Assembly: GCA_903865935.1 (NCBI GenBank)
Contig: CAIPLT010000083.1
Coordinates: 19,188 to 83,187, forward strand
Direction: 5' to 3'
Source of the DNA: Caldifarciminota bacterium
GTDB taxonomy: Bacteria > Hydrothermota > Tepidihabitantia > Tepidihabitantales > CAIPLT01
DNA length: 64,000 nt
This document shows positions 52,152 through 62,681 of this stretch, piece by piece; positions within the stretch are counted from its first letter, which is position 1, and every line of letters begins with the position of its first letter. Under the pieces are notes generated by a model that was given only the letters and a program-made list of their open reading frames with translations, had not been told where the DNA came from and made no database searches. Position numbers and translations under genes: made by a program.

Positions 52152-54536
52152 ATGAATCGATATAAAGTTTTAATAACAATCGTATCTGCTCTCTGTTTTC
52201 TTCTCCCTGCTCTCGTGTATGCTCAATGGTTGGAAACGTCGATCATTTTACCAGATAGTCTAAGCGGAGTGGTTTATCCACAATCAATAGCATATAATGA
52301 GACAAGTAATCGAATTTATATTGGCGGTGCGTTTGGCGATTGTGTAATTGCAATTGATGGCGTAACCAATCAGAAGATCGCTAAGATACCTGCTGGAAGA
52401 GAAATTACCGCATTGTGTTGGAATTCTGTAGCCAATAAAATTTATTCGGCTAATTATGGCAGTGATAATGTAACTGTCATTGATGGTGCAACGAATCAGG
52501 TGATTACGACAATTTCTGTAGGTAATTGCCCTCAATATTTAGTTCATAATTCAGCAAATAATAAAGTCTATTGCGTTCCCGTCTGGGATTCAATTGTAAC
52601 TGTGATTGACGGGACGACAAATCAGGTTCTTACAACAATTAAAGTAGGAACATTCCCCAGTGCAATTGTTTATAACCCAACCAATAATAGAATTTATGTA
52701 GCCAAGGATGGAGATGATAACATATCTGTGATTGATGGTGTAACCGATTCCGTTATAGCGACAATTCCACTGGACGGTCGTCCAAGAACTTTAATTTATA
52801 ATTCAAATAATAACGAACTTTATTGCGCTGATTGGACTAATGGGGTTTATGTCATTGATTGTGCAACAAATCAAGTAATTGGAACTATTGAAACAGGATA
52901 TAGTCCTTATGCTTTTATTTCCAATCCCAGAAACAATAAAATTTACTGCGCAAATCAAGATGATGACAACGTAACTATTATCAATGCCGCAACAAACCAA
53001 ATAATTACGACTGTTCAGGTCGGAGATGCCCCTGGTCCCTTAGAATACAATTCAGCAAACAATAAAATATATTGCGTAAACACTATCAGTGACGATGTTT
53101 CGATAATTAATGGAATAACAGATCAGATTGATACAACAATCCGTGTTGGCGCAGCGGCTTGGGCAATCGACTATAATCCGCTTAATAATAAAGTCTATTG
53201 CGTAAATTTCGGGAGTTGCAATGTAACGACGATTGACGGCGGATCGAATCAAATAATCGCAACCATTCAAGTCGGAGATACACCGGTGGATTTAGTATAT
53301 AACACAATCAACAATTCTATCTTCTGTTCAACTGGCAGTAGTGGTTTAGTCTATGTTATTGATGGCACATCAAATCAAATTATTGCATCACCTTGGGTAG
53401 GTGGCGGACCATGGGTGCAGGCTTATAATCCAATTAATAATAAAGTCTATTGCGCAAATTTAGGTATTGACAAAGTAACTGCAATTAATGGTGCAACAAA
53501 TCAGGTGATTGGAAGAATTCAAACAGGAAATGGTCCATGTGCTTTAACTTACAATATTATCAATAATAAAGTCTATTCTGCAAATTATAGAGATAGCACC
53601 GTGACCGTAATTGACGGTCTAACAAATCAGGCGATTGCCACTATTTCAGTCGGAAGTTTTCCGGCAGCATTAGTATATAATACAATCAATAATAAAATCT
53701 ATTGCGCTAACATACAGAGTGATAATGTAACTGTAATTGATGGGTCAAATAACAATGTAATTACGACTATCGCAGTTGGAGGTTCGCCTTGTGCTTTAGT
53801 TTATAATCCAATTAGTAATAAAATATATTGTAGTAATGCAGATGGTAATAGTGTAAATATAATAGATGGTTATACTAACAGTGTGATTACAGCAGTGCAA
53901 GTTGGTCCTCAACCCCGGGCTCTGATTTTTAATCCCGCCAATAATAAGATTTATTGTGCCAATTATTCAGGAGCTAATGTAAGTGTAATTGACGGCATTA
54001 CCGATTCCGTAATAGCGGCTGTGCAAGTAGGTAACTTTCCTGATGCTTTGGGTCATAACTCCGTTAATAATAAAATATATTGTGCAAATTCAGAAAGTGA
54101 TAATGTAACTGTAATCGACGGATTGACGAATTCAGTAATAACAACTATTCCGGTCGGATGTTATCCATTTGCACTCGCTTTTAATCAACAGCAGGACCGA
54201 ATGTATGTGGCGAATTATGATGGTTCAAGTATATCAGTGATTCGAGATGTGTCCGGAGTAGCTGAGCGTCCCCCGGTTGATATGGAACGGTCAACAATGG
54301 CAGTATATCCCAATCCGGCAAAGACCTATTTCACTATCCAGTTGCCACAAACTGTAGAATGTTCAGAGCTAAAGGTATTCGATATCACAGGCAAGTTAAT
54401 CAGAAGCGAAGAACTGAAAGGACCACGCAACCGAGTTTCGCTAGATGGTATCAAAGATGGAATTTATTTTGTGCAGATAGAGGATGAGAAAGACATGAGG
54501 AAATTAGTAATATTAAGTAATGTGAGGTGCAGGTGA
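52152..54536 (+). CDS. Secreted YVTN-type beta-propeller protein, T9SS cargo
   Basis: 794 residues. Signal peptide (1-25, ending VYAQ), then about sixteen units of about 42 residues with the pattern NNKIYCAN, DNVTVIDGxTNQVITTIxVG, P-x-A-L-x-Y-N. This is the YVTN/surface-layer propeller repeat and fills two propellers at seven to eight blades each. A T9SS sorting domain ends the protein (about 710-794; NPAKTYFTIQL, GIYFVQIEDEK). The role is surface binding of unknown ligand. Confidence 0.82.
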   Translation: MNRYKVLITIVSALCFLLPALVYAQWLETSIILPDSLSGVVYPQSIAYNETSNRIYIGGAFGDCVIAIDGVTNQKIAKIPAGREITALCWNSVANKIYSANYGSDNVTVIDGATNQVITTISVGNCPQYLVHNSANNKVYCVPVWDSIVTVIDGTTNQVLTTIKVGTFPSAIVYNPTNNRIYVAKDGDDNISVIDGVTDSVIATIPLDGRPRTLIYNSNNNELYCADWTNGVYVIDCATNQVIGTIETGYSPYAFISNPRNNKIYCANQDDDNVTIINAATNQIITTVQVGDAPGPLEYNSANNKIYCVNTISDDVSIINGITDQIDTTIRVGAAAWAIDYNPLNNKVYCVNFGSCNVTTIDGGSNQIIATIQVGDTPVDLVYNTINNSIFCSTGSSGLVYVIDGTSNQIIASPWVGGGPWVQAYNPINNKVYCANLGIDKVTAINGATNQVIGRIQTGNGPCALTYNIINNKVYSANYRDSTVTVIDGLTNQAIATISVGSFPAALVYNTINNKIYCANIQSDNVTVIDGSNNNVITTIAVGGSPCALVYNPISNKIYCSNADGNSVNIIDGYTNSVITAVQVGPQPRALIFNPANNKIYCANYSGANVSVIDGITDSVIAAVQVGNFPDALGHNSVNNKIYCANSESDNVTVIDGLTNSVITTIPVGCYPFALAFNQQQDRMYVANYDGSSISVIRDVSGVAERPPVDMERSTMAVYPNPAKTYFTIQLPQTVECSELKVFDITGKLIRSEELKGPRNRVSLDGIKDGIYFVQIEDEKDMRKLVILSNVRCR

Positions 54537-57520
54537 AAATTAATAGGCTATGTGTATTACTTGTATTTATCGGAATATCTATAGCAATAACTAAGGAAAA
54601 TCCGCCGCCTTCAGATATTTTAGATTTTAAATGGTATCACAAAAATCAATGGCGCTTAACATTCACAAACTATGGCACCTTTGGTTACGGTATAAATCGT
54701 GCTGGTGGAGAATGGCCCGCAGGTTCGGGTAATATGTATATTTACGGCGCAGGGATATGGATTGGTGCTTTACGCACGCCAACTGAAACACTGGTTACAT
54801 GTGGTTATGATCCGAGTTCGGGCAACAGTGAATTTACTCCTGGATGCTGGGAAAATGCAACAACGCCAGGAAATTATAACCGAAATTTTGAACGAGTTTA
54901 TATCAGTCCGGAAGATTGGCCACCTTATCGCGATTCATTCCCGGTCAGTATGCGCGATTCAGTTAGCACATTTTTGCGTATTTCGCAACCAGGCGGTGAC
55001 ACTCTTGTCGGTTATTTTTATCCAATACCGCAAAGAACAATATCAAATGGTGATGCCTGGACCGTATTCAATGATCGCGATAGTTTGCGTCATGTAATTC
55101 CCGGTAAGCCGATCGGTGTTGAGATATATCAGAACGTCTGGTCTTGGAACTTCTCGCGCATGAGTAATATTGTATTTGTTAATCTGACGATTAAAAATAA
55201 AACTAATTCAGAGTTGCATGATATGTATTTGGGAATGGTATGTGATCCGGATATCGGCAATGCGACTGATGATATGAGTGGTTTAATTTTAAGGAAATTC
55301 ATCAAGAATCGAACCGGGACAGATTCAGTTTTTGTGGATAATGTCGGATATTGTTGGGATAGCGATTTTGATGAAGGATGGGCAACACCCCCGGGCTATG
55401 TCGGGTATGATTTTCTGCAAAGTCCTTATGCTTATACTGACGGGATTGATAATGACCATGACGGGGTTACGGATGAAGGACCGGATGGAATTGATAACAA
55501 TCAAAACGGATTGATTGATGAACCAGCGGAGATTGAACAATTAGGCATGACCGCCTATAAAATCTTTACGCTTGCGGCGGGTGATCCGCGTGATAATTGC
55601 GCGCAATATTTAGCATTGACTGGTCATCAGTGGCGGTCACCATATGAATATATTCCTTACGATTCAATTGATCCTATTCCGGCAGATAAAAGATTCTTAC
55701 AGGCAACCGGACCATTCAATCTTAAACCAGACTCGTTAGTAACATTGACAATTGCCGTTATTGCCGCGCCATCGAATCCGGTTGGAGGCGCTGGAGATTT
55801 ATATCAGTTAGCGTTAGCTTCTTCTTATGCGCAATGTTATTATAACAATGCATTTATTGCTCCCAGTGTCACTGTTAATTATCCAAATGGGGGTGAATAT
55901 CTCTCAGGCGACGTTCCGATAAGTTATCAGGCAAATAATATCAACCCCAATCCTTTGTTGATTGATTTGTTTTACTCTTCGGATTGGGGTGTTCATTGGG
56001 ACAGTATTGCCGCTGGTCTAACGAATACCGGTAGTTATATTTGGAATACATTAGCGGTTCCGGACGGTGTGTGTTACCTACTCAAGACCGATGCATATAA
56101 TAATACAACAGGAAGTTCGGATATTTCAGATTCGATATTTACAATTAATAATCCGGGTAATGCGGCACCATATATTATGAATCTTTATCCAACATCCAAA
56201 GACACATTACAACCGGATTCTATGTCAGGAATATGCAACATCCGATGGTTTGCCCGAGATCCGGAGTTCAGGGATAGTTTACTGATTGATATTTTGTTTA
56301 AAAAAGTGAGTGATACAATTTGGACGCCAGTCGCTTTAAACGAACCAAATGACCGACTATTCAGCTGGGATACCAGAAGCCTTCCTAATATTGGTGGCGT
56401 GTTAAAAATACGAACACATGACGAACAATATGAATGTTATGATACAGCATTCATTAATATACGAAATAGGCAGCCGGGCGGTAACATAATTCATACTCAA
56501 GGAATCTGCAATATACCAAATATATTTTGTTGGATTCATCAACCAGAATCACTAACTGGTCACCAATATGAATTGAGTTTTCGAGCCCCGCACCCGCCAG
56601 TAGACTGGTATACAAAAATAGCAACCTATAGTTATGATGTAATAGATTTGATTACACAAGATACTATTCTAAAAGAGCCATATTTTTCTGCTTATCCGAT
56701 TCAAGACTTTTCACCGGTTGTTAATGGATTTTCAATCGAAGCACGCTATGGTCCTCTTCCATATAGCCTTCATTTTGATTCGGTTAGAGTCATGTCTGGA
56801 AATTATCCGCAAGATTCAATAACCACTGATACTTCTAATTATCTAAGATATGCAAAATGGGCTTTTAGGGGTTCGAAATATCGACTGTTGTGGACTAATC
56901 GACCGGGGGGCGGTAGAACAGTGCAGGTTTTTGATTTGGATTACAATATTTATATCCCGTATAGAAGTTACAGGAACAATAATAATTATGCTGATTCGGC
57001 TAACGGATGGTGTTTTGGAATTGTCCCCACTACGCCATCTGAAACTCTGAGATTAAATTCTGACCGTTATCTTTACATCTGTGGTGCAAGAATAAACTTG
57101 AAAATAGGATTATCTATTACCAGATTACCAGACTCGGGTGATGTGTGGATTGTTTATTCATGTCCTTTACGACCGCCGGTGGCTGGCAATACATATCAAT
57201 TTACCCCGACTTTGGGAATTGAGGAAAACCCTATTGTGGCACAACAAATCCAGTTTTCTTCTCCTTATCCGAATCCATTTACAAACAGAACAGTGATAAA
57301 TTATTCAATATCCGAGCAGGCCATGGTAAAACTAACGGTATTTGATGTTTCAGGACGTGAAGTGAAAATACTTGTTTCTGACATTATTAACCCAGGTAGA
57401 TATTCGATAATATGGAATGGAGTAAACAATAAAGGCAAAAAAGTCAGCACAGGGGTGTATTTCATAAGACTGGAAGTTTCAGGTAAGAATATCGGGAAGA
57501 AAACAGTTCGTATAAATTAG
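54533..57520 (+). CDS. Large secreted protein with Asp-rich calcium loops, T9SS cargo
   Basis: 995 residues from the GTG at 54533, preceded by GAGG and overlapping the previous stop (GTGA); an in-frame GTG at 54527 is possible. Signal segment, then a large unknown domain (30-300) rich in Trp/Tyr/Gly with WPAGSGNMYIYGAGIWIGAL. Two calcium-type loops follow, DGIDNDHDGVTDEG and DGIDNNQNGLIDE (near 305-335), then Ig-like domains (440-640) and a T9SS domain (915-995; NPFTNRTVINYSI, GVYFIRLEVSG). I do not recognise the N-terminal domain. Confidence 0.72.
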   Translation: MKINRLCVLLVFIGISIAITKENPPPSDILDFKWYHKNQWRLTFTNYGTFGYGINRAGGEWPAGSGNMYIYGAGIWIGALRTPTETLVTCGYDPSSGNSEFTPGCWENATTPGNYNRNFERVYISPEDWPPYRDSFPVSMRDSVSTFLRISQPGGDTLVGYFYPIPQRTISNGDAWTVFNDRDSLRHVIPGKPIGVEIYQNVWSWNFSRMSNIVFVNLTIKNKTNSELHDMYLGMVCDPDIGNATDDMSGLILRKFIKNRTGTDSVFVDNVGYCWDSDFDEGWATPPGYVGYDFLQSPYAYTDGIDNDHDGVTDEGPDGIDNNQNGLIDEPAEIEQLGMTAYKIFTLAAGDPRDNCAQYLALTGHQWRSPYEYIPYDSIDPIPADKRFLQATGPFNLKPDSLVTLTIAVIAAPSNPVGGAGDLYQLALASSYAQCYYNNAFIAPSVTVNYPNGGEYLSGDVPISYQANNINPNPLLIDLFYSSDWGVHWDSIAAGLTNTGSYIWNTLAVPDGVCYLLKTDAYNNTTGSSDISDSIFTINNPGNAAPYIMNLYPTSKDTLQPDSMSGICNIRWFARDPEFRDSLLIDILFKKVSDTIWTPVALNEPNDRLFSWDTRSLPNIGGVLKIRTHDEQYECYDTAFINIRNRQPGGNIIHTQGICNIPNIFCWIHQPESLTGHQYELSFRAPHPPVDWYTKIATYSYDVIDLITQDTILKEPYFSAYPIQDFSPVVNGFSIEARYGPLPYSLHFDSVRVMSGNYPQDSITTDTSNYLRYAKWAFRGSKYRLLWTNRPGGGRTVQVFDLDYNIYIPYRSYRNNNNYADSANGWCFGIVPTTPSETLRLNSDRYLYICGARINLKIGLSITRLPDSGDVWIVYSCPLRPPVAGNTYQFTPTLGIEENPIVAQQIQFSSPYPNPFTNRTVINYSISEQAMVKLTVFDVSGREVKILVSDIINPGRYSIIWNGVNNKGKKVSTGVYFIRLEVSGKNIGKKTVRIN

Positions 57521-57530
57521 AGTTTATTAA

Positions 57531-57717
57531 ATTCTATTTCTATTAGATGAGCTGGTAAAGGAAAAACTTGTTGTAAAAGATAGAAAACCAAAAATCAAAA
57601 CGGATGATATTTCCGAGTTAGATTATAAAAAGATAACTCCCCGGATGGGACGATGTTCGAACCTCAATAATCGAGTTAGCAAATCCACATGTATTCGAAA
57701 TTGTCAAATCGTGGTAG
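57531..57717 (+). pseudogene. Frameshifted gene remnant of unknown family
   Basis: One frame reads LLDELVKEKLVVKDRKP then ISELDYKKITPRMG. From about 57650 the protein-like reading continues in another frame as DDVRTSIIELANPHVFEIV and ends at a stop at 57715-57717. Charge pattern and codon use look like real coding sequence that has shifted frame. There is no start codon. I cannot name the family. Remaining sequence to 57810 is AT-rich with nothing seen. Confidence 0.45.
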
Positions 57718-57814
57718 TTTGAATGCTTTATACCTTTAATTAACACAATAACAATATAATATAAAATTAATAAATTGCAAGGGTAAGTATATACTTCACT
57801 CCAGAGTAATACAA

Positions 57815-57998
57815 AGCGGCATAATTCAGTCGAAGAGCAGGAGAATCATAATCTCTTTCAGGTACTTTTTCTAAGTAATAGTATATGTGTAAGATACGGC
57901 TGGAAGCCCATAAAATAAGGCTTTCAGCCGTTTATACTATTTATACTGTTTATACTAACAATACCCATTATGATAGAAATTTGGCACGAATTTGGCAC
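57815..57998 (+). repeat. Direct repeat B, second copy of the element edge
   Basis: Same orientation and order as repeat A at 47903-48090: tRNA anticodon-arm segment (GAGCAGGAGAATCATAATCTC, in two pieces around 57835-57855), the 13-pair hairpin (57895-57931), TATACT boxes and the two TTTGGCAC boxes. The tRNA D-arm part is more decayed than in copy A. Offset between copies is 9910 bp, without indels across about 160 bp. Confidence 0.72.
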
Positions 57999-58158
57999 TT
58001 CTAAAACACCTAAAAGGAAAGATAAAATAATATATAAAATAGGAGTGAGCAATATTGACTGAGCTCGTCACATTTCCAATGAAATGCGATCATCAATTCT
58101 AAATTACAAAGCAGGAATACTGAATAAAAGGAGTCCAACACGATTATACACAACCCTC

Positions 58159-58187
58159 TTGACAAAGTTATATATTGAACTCATATT
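58159..58187 (+). promoter_or_regulatory. Probable promoter of the 58.2-kb C25-like gene
   Basis: TTGACA (58159-58164), a 17-nt spacer and a weak CATATT (58182-58187). The region 57999-58158 before it shows no gene. Confidence 0.45.
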
Positions 58188-58223
58188 CAATTAGACACAT
58201 TGGGAGTAAGGTAGTGAGATGTT

Positions 58224-61200
58224 ATGAAAAGGATTTTTTTGATTTTAATAATAATCCTTTGTGTATCCAAAGTTCTTGCCGATGGTGCTAAATACTTAAT
58301 TATTACTCCAGATAGTTTTGTCCAGGCTGTTCAACCATTAGCTAACTGGAAAACTAAAAAGGGCATTAAAGCAAAGGTCGTACCGTTATCAGTTATTGGG
58401 AATACCACAACGCAAATCAAGAGTTATATTACTAATGCTTATAATAGTTGGGAAATACGACCTGAATATGTTTTATTGGCTGGATTCGGTTCAGTAATTC
58501 CTGTTTCTGGAACTTCTGATGATTATTATGCGGATATTACTGGTAATTATCGAATCGAACTGAGCGTTGGCAGACTTCCTTGTTCAAATGTAACTCAATG
58601 TAATGTGCTAGTATCAAAAATTTTAGGTTATGAACGGACACCTTATTTAACAGACTCGCTCTGGTTTAAGAAAGGAACAACCATCGTTGTGGAGGATAAT
58701 CCACCAGACCAATATTATCAGGCTGATTGCCGATACATAAGAAACCTTATGCTTTCACATGGGTTTGTGCAGATCGACAGTTTTTTAAGTACACTTGGGA
58801 ATAACTCTTCCGATGTTATGAATGCAATAAACGACGGCCGGTCTTATGTTATTTATCGAGGTTCGAGTGTCGTCAATTGGGGATCACCTTTTAACCAGGT
58901 AATTCCAGACAATTTAATAAATGGATTTAAGTTACCAGTCGTAATATCTGGTACATGCGCTACTGTATCATTGACAACGACCGGTTATCTGGCTGATAAA
59001 TTTCTGCTTGCCGGTACTGCCCACAATCCCAAAGGCGCAGTCGCTTATTTTGGAACGACTGTTGCCACTCATTATGTTTCACAATATCGCAGCGCTGTCA
59101 CAAAAGGGTTTTTTCAAGCTCTATTTGTTGAAAACAAGTACATATTGGGCGATGTAACAAAGAGAGCAAAATTTACCATGGATTCCATTTACAATAACCA
59201 GACAAGGTATAATGAATGGAACCTGTTGGGGGATCCAGAATTACACCTTTGGACTGAGACTCCAAAATCTATGGTAGTTTCTCATGACTCGGTAATAAAC
59301 AACCTGCAACAAAATTATACAGTTCTTGTTACCTGCAACGGTATTCCTTTGCCCGGTGCTTGCGTTTGTCTGTTGAAAGATACAACAGTTTATCAGTATA
59401 GTAATACTGATAGCTCAGGCATAGTATTATTCAATATTTATCCCCGTACTCCCGGTACAATGTCACTAACCGTGACAGCACGCAACATGATTCCCTATGA
59501 AAAAAATATTTCTGTTGTTCCTGCAAATCTCGAACACAATGTCGGAGTAATTTCGATTGTAGATCCGGTCGGTACAATTGCTGCAGGTACGAATGTTATT
59601 CCCAAGATTAAAGTTATAAATATTGGTAATCATACTGACAAATTCCCGGTTATTTGTAGAATAGATTCAATTTATAGTGAAACACAACCAGCAGTAGTAG
59701 TAAATCCAGGTGATACTTCAATCATATCGTTTCCAAACTGGGTATCAATCATTGGTAATCATTCAATTATTGCTTTTTGCGCGCTTGATAATGACCAGTG
59801 GCGCGGTAATGATACCATACAACGCAATTTCAATGTAATTTACTTAGATGATATCGGCACTGACTCAATACTTAATCCCGGGAATACCTGTTTTATAGGT
59901 CGAACCATAATACCGCGAGCCAGGATTAAGAATTACGGTCTGACGTCCGAAACAGATTTTTCTGTTGTCTGCTCGATAGTCAATATTAATGGTAATTTAA
60001 GATACACTGACAATAAAACTATTTCTTTAGCGACAGGCAGAGACACAATTGTAGATTTTTTGACTTGGATACCGACCATCGTTGAATTATGCATGGTAAA
60101 AATAAGAACCTACGATCAAAATGATATGAATTCTGCAAATGACAGCATAACGATAATTACGTATGTAAGCAGTGCCATTCAAGATACAATCGGAACTGGT
60201 ACATCATACACGAATTATAATCCAATTAACCGGAGCTATAATTATTCCAGTCACGAAGCAATCTATTTCCAGCAGGAAATTAATGCTGAAGGTTATATAA
60301 CCAGCATTGCATATTTTAAAGACCATGGTACGAATACTTATCCAATTGAAAATGTAATAATCTATATGAAACATACATCTTCAATAACTCTAGGTAGCGG
60401 TGATTATTCCTTGACTGGCTATACTGAGGTTTTTAGCGGCTCCTTTACGAATGACAGTCTGTCGGGATGGATGGAAATAACTCTGACAACACCTTTTTCA
60501 TACAACAATATAGACAATCTCCAGATTTTAGTTCTTAAAGGTTTTCAACAATATATATCTGGCTATCCATATTGGCGTTATACAACAACCTCACCAAATT
60601 ATTGCTGCCGATATGGTTATAATGATTATGAGCAACCTGTATCTTTATATCAATCTTATAATCGACCTAATATTATGTTGACAATGGCGATTCAATCTCC
60701 AATTGCAAATGATGTCGGAGTAGTGTCAATTATCAGTCCAACCGGCTATCAACAACCTTATACAATAATACCAAAAGCAAAAATCAGAAATTACGGTGTA
60801 TTGTCGCAGATAAATTTCCCGGTAATCTGTAACATTACAAATACAAATGGACAGTTAAGATATACCGATACTGTTATTGTCCCAAGCATATCATACCGTG
60901 AGACATTACGAGTAAATTTCAGACCCTGGACACCGACAATAACTGAAATATGCACAGTCAGCGTTCGAACCGCATTGCTTAATGATAGCAATCCGACAAA
61001 CGATCAGAAAACCCGTACCACCAATATCAACTATACAGTTCAGGTTGATGTCGGAACTGCAACATCAAACTCATTTGCCGGTCCGATGAACCGCACTTAC
61101 AACTATTCCAGCAGTGAAGCAATTTATCTCCAGTCTGAAATTTGCGCTATTGGAACAATTAACCATATTGCATATTTTAAAGACAACGGCACTGATATGA

Positions 61201-62681
61201 ACCAAATTGCAAGCGTCACTATTTATATGAAACATGCTACTGAGACACAATTGGCCAACGGTAATTTTTCCTTAGATGGCTATTCTCAGGTGTATAGCGG
61301 ATCATTTCCCAACAATGCCGACAGCGGCTGGATAACCATTCAATTGATGACACCATTTGAATATAATAATGTTGACAATCTTCAAGTTCTTGTATTAAAA
61401 GGTTACCAGCAGTATATATCTACAACCGTCTGTCCATATTGGCGTTATTCGGCAACAAATCCTGTATATTGTTGTCGCCAATCATACAGTGACGCAAACA
61501 TACCAGCATCACTGACTCAAACTTATAACCGACCAAACATCCGGTTAACAATCCAGCGATTTATGAATGATGTTGGTGTTCGAGGTATAATGTATCCTTT
61601 AAGCCTGCATCGGATAAATGGCTTAGTAAGACCAACGGTTAATTTAATGAATTACGGCGCACTGGTTCAATATAACATACCCGTAATTTGCTCGATATGT
61701 GGAACTAACAATACTTTAAGATATTATGATACGCTCAGGATAGAGTCACTTGCATCTCGTGAAACAACCAGTGTTTCATTTTCCGTATGGCAACCAACCA
61801 TTTCCGAAACCTGCATAACCATCTTTCGGACCAATGCAACACCGGATGAAAATCCTGACAATAACCGCAAGACCAAAATAACTTATATAAATCCTATATA
61901 CCTGCAGGAAAATTTTAGCGATACAATTTTTCCGCCGCAAAGCTGGACAATTATCAGTTTCGACCATGGATATTATACCTGGGTAAGAAACACTAATAAT
62001 TCATATTCAACGCCCGCATGCGTAGCATGCCGTTTAGATACTGGCTCGCTGGTCAATAATGACTGGTTAATCACGCCTCGAATTGGTCCGGTACGTACTG
62101 GCGATTCTTTGATATTCTATTTCCGGGCACATCTGTCAAGCCATTACGAGACTCTTTTGGTAAAAGTATCAACCGGCGAAAATGCCAGCGATACACAACA
62201 CTATACAATTTTAGATTTAGTTTCAAACAACTCGACAACTTATATTCGTCAGGCATTGGACCTATCAAATTATGCTGATAGTTTGATTTACATCGCATTC
62301 CAGTATCGGTGCCGCCAGTTGCAAATATATTTGGATGATATAACTGTCCGCGGTTTTGAACCTGAAGGTATTACAACCGACAAGATATACATCATACCAT
62401 TTATTACAATGCTTTATCCATCAATACCCAACCCGGTTAAAAATAGCACGACTCGAATTTCGTTTAGTCTTGCCGAACCGACTAAAGTAAGTCTGAGAAT
62501 CTTTGATATATCGGGCAGAATAGTAAAAACTCTGGCAGATAATCAAATGAATATTGGTTTGTATCACTATAATTGGAATTGTAAAGATGAAAATTCAAAA
62601 TCGGTCGCTCAGGGAATTTACTTTTATACACTGGAAACAACAAAGCAGAAGTTTACCAAAAAACTCGTGCTTATGAAATAA
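58224..62681 (+). CDS. Gingipain-like (C25) multidomain secreted protein with cleaved-adhesin domain, T9SS cargo
   Basis: 1485 residues. Signal peptide (1-19). C25-like domain (20-370; YVLLAGFGSVIPV, YYADITGNY, VGRLPC, YRGSS, VISGTC, WNLLGDPELHLW). CARDB-like units start HNVGVISIVDP, DIGTDSILNP, DVGVVSIISP and DVGVRGIMYP. Between some of them lies a twice-repeated 180-residue domain (NRxYNYSSxEAIYxQ, IYMKHxxxxxL, WRYxxTxPxYCCR). A cleaved-adhesin domain follows (about 1230-1390; ENFSDTIFPPQSWTII, YLDDITVRG), then a T9SS domain (1400-1485). The nucleophile Cys245 is present, but the catalytic histidine position is Ser214, as in the paralogue at 8.4 kb. Probably adhesive rather than proteolytic. 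Confidence 0.8.
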   Translation: MKRIFLILIIILCVSKVLADGAKYLIITPDSFVQAVQPLANWKTKKGIKAKVVPLSVIGNTTTQIKSYITNAYNSWEIRPEYVLLAGFGSVIPVSGTSDDYYADITGNYRIELSVGRLPCSNVTQCNVLVSKILGYERTPYLTDSLWFKKGTTIVVEDNPPDQYYQADCRYIRNLMLSHGFVQIDSFLSTLGNNSSDVMNAINDGRSYVIYRGSSVVNWGSPFNQVIPDNLINGFKLPVVISGTCATVSLTTTGYLADKFLLAGTAHNPKGAVAYFGTTVATHYVSQYRSAVTKGFFQALFVENKYILGDVTKRAKFTMDSIYNNQTRYNEWNLLGDPELHLWTETPKSMVVSHDSVINNLQQNYTVLVTCNGIPLPGACVCLLKDTTVYQYSNTDSSGIVLFNIYPRTPGTMSLTVTARNMIPYEKNISVVPANLEHNVGVISIVDPVGTIAAGTNVIPKIKVINIGNHTDKFPVICRIDSIYSETQPAVVVNPGDTSIISFPNWVSIIGNHSIIAFCALDNDQWRGNDTIQRNFNVIYLDDIGTDSILNPGNTCFIGRTIIPRARIKNYGLTSETDFSVVCSIVNINGNLRYTDNKTISLATGRDTIVDFLTWIPTIVELCMVKIRTYDQNDMNSANDSITIITYVSSAIQDTIGTGTSYTNYNPINRSYNYSSHEAIYFQQEINAEGYITSIAYFKDHGTNTYPIENVIIYMKHTSSITLGSGDYSLTGYTEVFSGSFTNDSLSGWMEITLTTPFSYNNIDNLQILVLKGFQQYISGYPYWRYTTTSPNYCCRYGYNDYEQPVSLYQSYNRPNIMLTMAIQSPIANDVGVVSIISPTGYQQPYTIIPKAKIRNYGVLSQINFPVICNITNTNGQLRYTDTVIVPSISYRETLRVNFRPWTPTITEICTVSVRTALLNDSNPTNDQKTRTTNINYTVQVDVGTATSNSFAGPMNRTYNYSSSEAIYLQSEICAIGTINHIAYFKDNGTDMNQIASVTIYMKHATETQLANGNFSLDGYSQVYSGSFPNNADSGWITIQLMTPFEYNNVDNLQVLVLKGYQQYISTTVCPYWRYSATNPVYCCRQSYSDANIPASLTQTYNRPNIRLTIQRFMNDVGVRGIMYPLSLHRINGLVRPTVNLMNYGALVQYNIPVICSICGTNNTLRYYDTLRIESLASRETTSVSFSVWQPTISETCITIFRTNATPDENPDNNRKTKITYINPIYLQENFSDTIFPPQSWTIISFDHGYYTWVRNTNNSYSTPACVACRLDTGSLVNNDWLITPRIGPVRTGDSLIFYFRAHLSSHYETLLVKVSTGENASDTQHYTILDLVSNNSTTYIRQALDLSNYADSLIYIAFQYRCRQLQIYLDDITVRGFEPEGITTDKIYIIPFITMLYPSIPNPVKNSTTRISFSLAEPTKVSLRIFDISGRIVKTLADNQMNIGLYHYNWNCKDENSKSVAQGIYFYTLETTKQKFTKKLVLMK

